The position numbers and the translations under genes were made by a program. Positions 62,390-64,000 of a stretch of DNA of 64,000 bases are shown here, one piece after another. Position 1 is the first letter of the stretch. Every line of letters starts with the position of its first letter. The DNA lies in the NCBI RefSeq assembly GCF_011617465.1, contig NZ_CP050153.1, positions 496,001 through 560,000 on the forward strand. Direction: 5' to 3'. This DNA comes from Brevibacterium pigmentatum. Lineage in GTDB: Bacteria > Actinomycetota > Actinomycetes > Actinomycetales > Brevibacteriaceae. A model generated the notes under the pieces. It made no database searches, was not told the origin of the DNA, and saw nothing but the letters and a program-made list of their open reading frames with translations.

Positions 62390-62533
62390 TCAGGCGAAGA
62401 TGCTCACCCCTCCTGGGCCGACGAGACAGCCGACGACGATGAGGACGACGCCCCACAGAATCTGTTTGCGCAGAATTGCGAAGATGCCCGAGATGACGAG
62501 CAGCGCTGCGAGGATCCACAGAACAATAGCCAT
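62390..62533 (-). CDS. 47-residue membrane protein with GPGGVS motif
   Basis: 47 residues. Two short hydrophobic stretches (A-I-V-L-W-I-L-A-A-L-L-V-I-S and W-G-V-V-L-I-V-V-G-C) separated by L-R-K-Q end in G-P-G-G-V-S-I-F. Small actinobacterial membrane peptides with this ending are common and unnamed. AAGGAAG is 8 bases before the ATG. Predicted operator site e lies about 195 bases upstream, which would place it in the same regulon as GSP17M and the YtxH cassette. Confidence 0.7.
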   Translation of the reverse strand: MAIVLWILAALLVISGIFAILRKQILWGVVLIVVGCLVGPGGVSIFA

Positions 62534-62727
62534 AATTTAACTTCCTTATCGGTTTCACTGTGAGTGCGGCATCACCGGATCGAGAGCCGGTGAGGAATCT
62601 GATCGACGCCGAGGCTGCGCGCAGCCGACGTTGGAGAGTTGTCTCTTTCTTGGTCTGCCAGCGGATGCGATTCCAGATGCTGCTTCATCCGCGGAGTCTG
62701 CCGACCATAAACAACACTCGCCGAGAA

Positions 62728-62742
62728 GATTACAGTGTAAAC
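62728..62742. promoter_or_regulatory. Predicted operator, GATTAC-AGT-GTAAAC (site e)
   Basis: Exact match to the common form. It lies in the 293-base gap 62534-62826, which shows no other gene. The nearest gene that could be controlled is the 47-residue membrane protein on the minus strand. Confidence 0.55.
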
Positions 62743-62826
62743 ACCGCGAGCGATACCTCCCCCTCTGACACAAGGATCATCGGCAGGACCACGGCGGTGT
62801 GCGAGAGCCGACCCGATCGCCCGGCG

Positions 62827-64000
62827 TCAGCGGTCGACGTTGCCGGTGAGGACGCCGACCAAGGTCAGCGCCATGGCGATTGCCAAAGCGATCGCCGAGG
62901 CGATGAAGGCGGCGGCGATGTGTTCGCTCAGGGCCGCGGCGACGACGGCCGGGCCGACGATCTGACCGATGCTGTACCAGGACGTCAGCTTCGCCGAGGC
63001 GTTCGCGACGCCCAGCTGCGTGCCGACGCCGATCGTCATCATGACCACGCCGATGAAGGTGAAGCCGAAGAGGGCAGCGGCGATGATGAGGACGATCGGT
63101 GAGGATCCGAAGACTGCGAGCAGGGCACCGAAGACCTGGAGGCAATAGCAGACGGTCAGTGCCTTGACCGTGCCGATGCGGGCGGCGACTGCTGACCAGG
63201 TCAGGGGAGACGCCGCTGTTGCGATCCCGGCGATGAGCCACGTCGAGGCAGCCGCGGTGGCGCCGAAGACGGGGCCGGCCAGGACGACGAGGTAGGTGCC
63301 GATGATGATGTAGCCGCCGCCCTGGAAGAAATAGCCGGTGGAGAGGATCGCCATGGCTCGGCGGCGGTTGGCGTCGAAGGGGGTGGCCGCCTCGGCGGGA
63401 TCGTCGGTGGCGGTTTCGGTCGGGTCGTCGGGTGTGGTCGGGTCGGTCGCCTCGGTGGGGGTGGTGTTCTGTGGGATCCGGGCGGGGATCGGCCAGGTCC
63501 AGGCGATGCTGGAGAAGATCGCGGATACGGCCGCGCAGATGAGCCACAGTTGGCGCCAGTCGGCGACGCTGCCGGCGGCGAGCACGATGGCTCCGGAGAC
63601 GAGGATGCCGAAGCCGACCCCGCCGTAGGAGATGCCGCCGTCGCGGGGCCGGCGGGAGTTCGCGGGGATCCGTTGGGTCACGCACACGAAGATCAGCCCC
63701 GAGGCGATGCCGGCGATAGTGCGGATGCCGCCCTGCCAGATGAGGTTCGAGGTCAGGGCGACCGCGGCCAGACCCACGGTGGAGACGATGAGGCTGAGGC
63801 GGTAGACGAAGCGGTTGGGTTCGACCCAACCTTGGGCGATGACGAGGGTGCCGATGAAGTAGCCGACGTAGTTCAGCGTCGCGATCCATGCGCCGGGAGC
63901 CGAACTCCAGTGGAGGGCTGCGACCATGAGCGGCAGGGCCGGGGTATAGAAGAACCGGCCCATGCCCATCGCCACCGAAAGGCCGAGCGCCCCGCGAACG
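62827..64000 (-). CDS. MFS transporter, YbfB/YjiJ family (5' end outside window)
   Basis: About 390 residues are visible. The N-terminal pattern A-L-G-L-S-V-A-M-G-M-G-R-F-F-Y-T-P-A-L-P is characteristic of the YbfB/YjiJ group of the major facilitator superfamily, and the frame stays open to the window edge, so the first residues lie beyond 64000. About 12 spans are present, with a long Thr/Pro-rich cytoplasmic loop in the middle. The substrate is unknown. It is divergent in context from the stress genes to the left. Confidence 0.85.
   Translation of the reverse strand, partial: VRGALGLSVAMGMGRFFYTPALPLMVAALHWSSAPGAWIATLNYVGYFIGTLVIAQGWVEPNRFVYRLSLIVSTVGLAAVALTSNLIWQGGIRTIAGIASGLIFVCVTQRIPANSRRPRDGGISYGGVGFGILVSGAIVLAAGSVADWRQLWLICAAVSAIFSSIAWTWPIPARIPQNTTPTEATDPTTPDDPTETATDDPAEAATPFDANRRRAMAILSTGYFFQGGGYIIIGTYLVVLAGPVFGATAAASTWLIAGIATAASPLTWSAVAARIGTVKALTVCYCLQVFGALLAVFGSSPIVLIIAAALFGFTFIGVVMMTIGVGTQLGVANASAKLTSWYSIGQIVGPAVVAAALSEHIAAAFIASAIALAIAMALTLVGVLTGNVDR

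Overview
The window reads as chromosomal DNA of a high-GC Gram-positive actinobacterium, and the gene families would fit a Micrococcales genus such as Brevibacterium. The genus is an inference. The grounds are the strong G/C third-position bias, an APS-reductase sulfur locus with an FprA/FdxA electron chain, the YtxH / DUF1469 / DUF3618 / YihY / DUF4235 envelope-stress cassette, and an LPXTG-anchored giant surface protein. I saw no tRNA, rRNA or CRISPR.

Layout. 0-10 kb holds housekeeping and transport genes: an MFS fragment, a rhodanese, a PNPOx-like stress protein, a ferredoxin-reductase-type flavoprotein, a polysaccharide/teichoic-acid ABC exporter pair, a short UvrA paralogue and an MHS-family symporter. 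10-20 kb is an assimilatory sulfate locus: a TauE/SafE exporter on the minus strand, then a tight, mostly overlapping plus-strand run of CbiX-type chelatase, sulfite reductase, CysH, CysD, CysN, SUMT, 7Fe-type ferredoxin and FprA. These genes activate sulfate, reduce APS and sulfite, make siroheme and supply electrons. 20-24.4 kb encodes a Stealth-type sugar-phosphate transferase and a GT2-TagF fusion, probably for a phosphate-linked cell-wall polymer; the ABC pair at 3.8-5.5 kb is a plausible exporter. 24.7-35 kb has an APC permease, a DUF1264 protein, a three-gene glycosyltransferase operon, an M20 hydrolase and a frameshifted YfcC-type carrier.

35-45 kb is a rearranged segment. A 2251-residue LPXTG surface protein with 14 DUF11-like repeats lies between a decayed and a full-length copy of an acetoacetyl-CoA synthetase gene. 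45-47.6 kb carries 91-bp direct repeats and a 1.83-kb ISL3-type insertion sequence bounded by a perfect 8-bp target duplication; it carries a small passenger gene.

47.8-57 kb is a stress/envelope region (YceI, lipoprotein, flavoprotein, YtxH, DUF1469, DUF3618, YihY, DUF4235, Dps, GSP17M) with several gene remnants (UspA, MarR, a SHOCT-like piece). 57-62.3 kb is a TetR regulator followed by a membrane protein, an acyl-CoA-dehydrogenase-like protein, a broken PIG-L deacetylase/methyltransferase and a GT2 glycosyltransferase. The window ends in a YbfB/YjiJ-type MFS gene.

The most notable signal is a 15-bp near-palindrome, GATTAC-N3-GTAAAC, found at five intergenic sites (27730, 52100, 57025, 57145, 62728). 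It precedes the glycosyltransferase operon, the stress cassette, GSP17M, the TetR gene with its operon, and a 47-residue membrane protein. This suggests one TetR-controlled regulon linking envelope stress proteins with a two-locus glycoconjugate pathway that I do not recognise as described.
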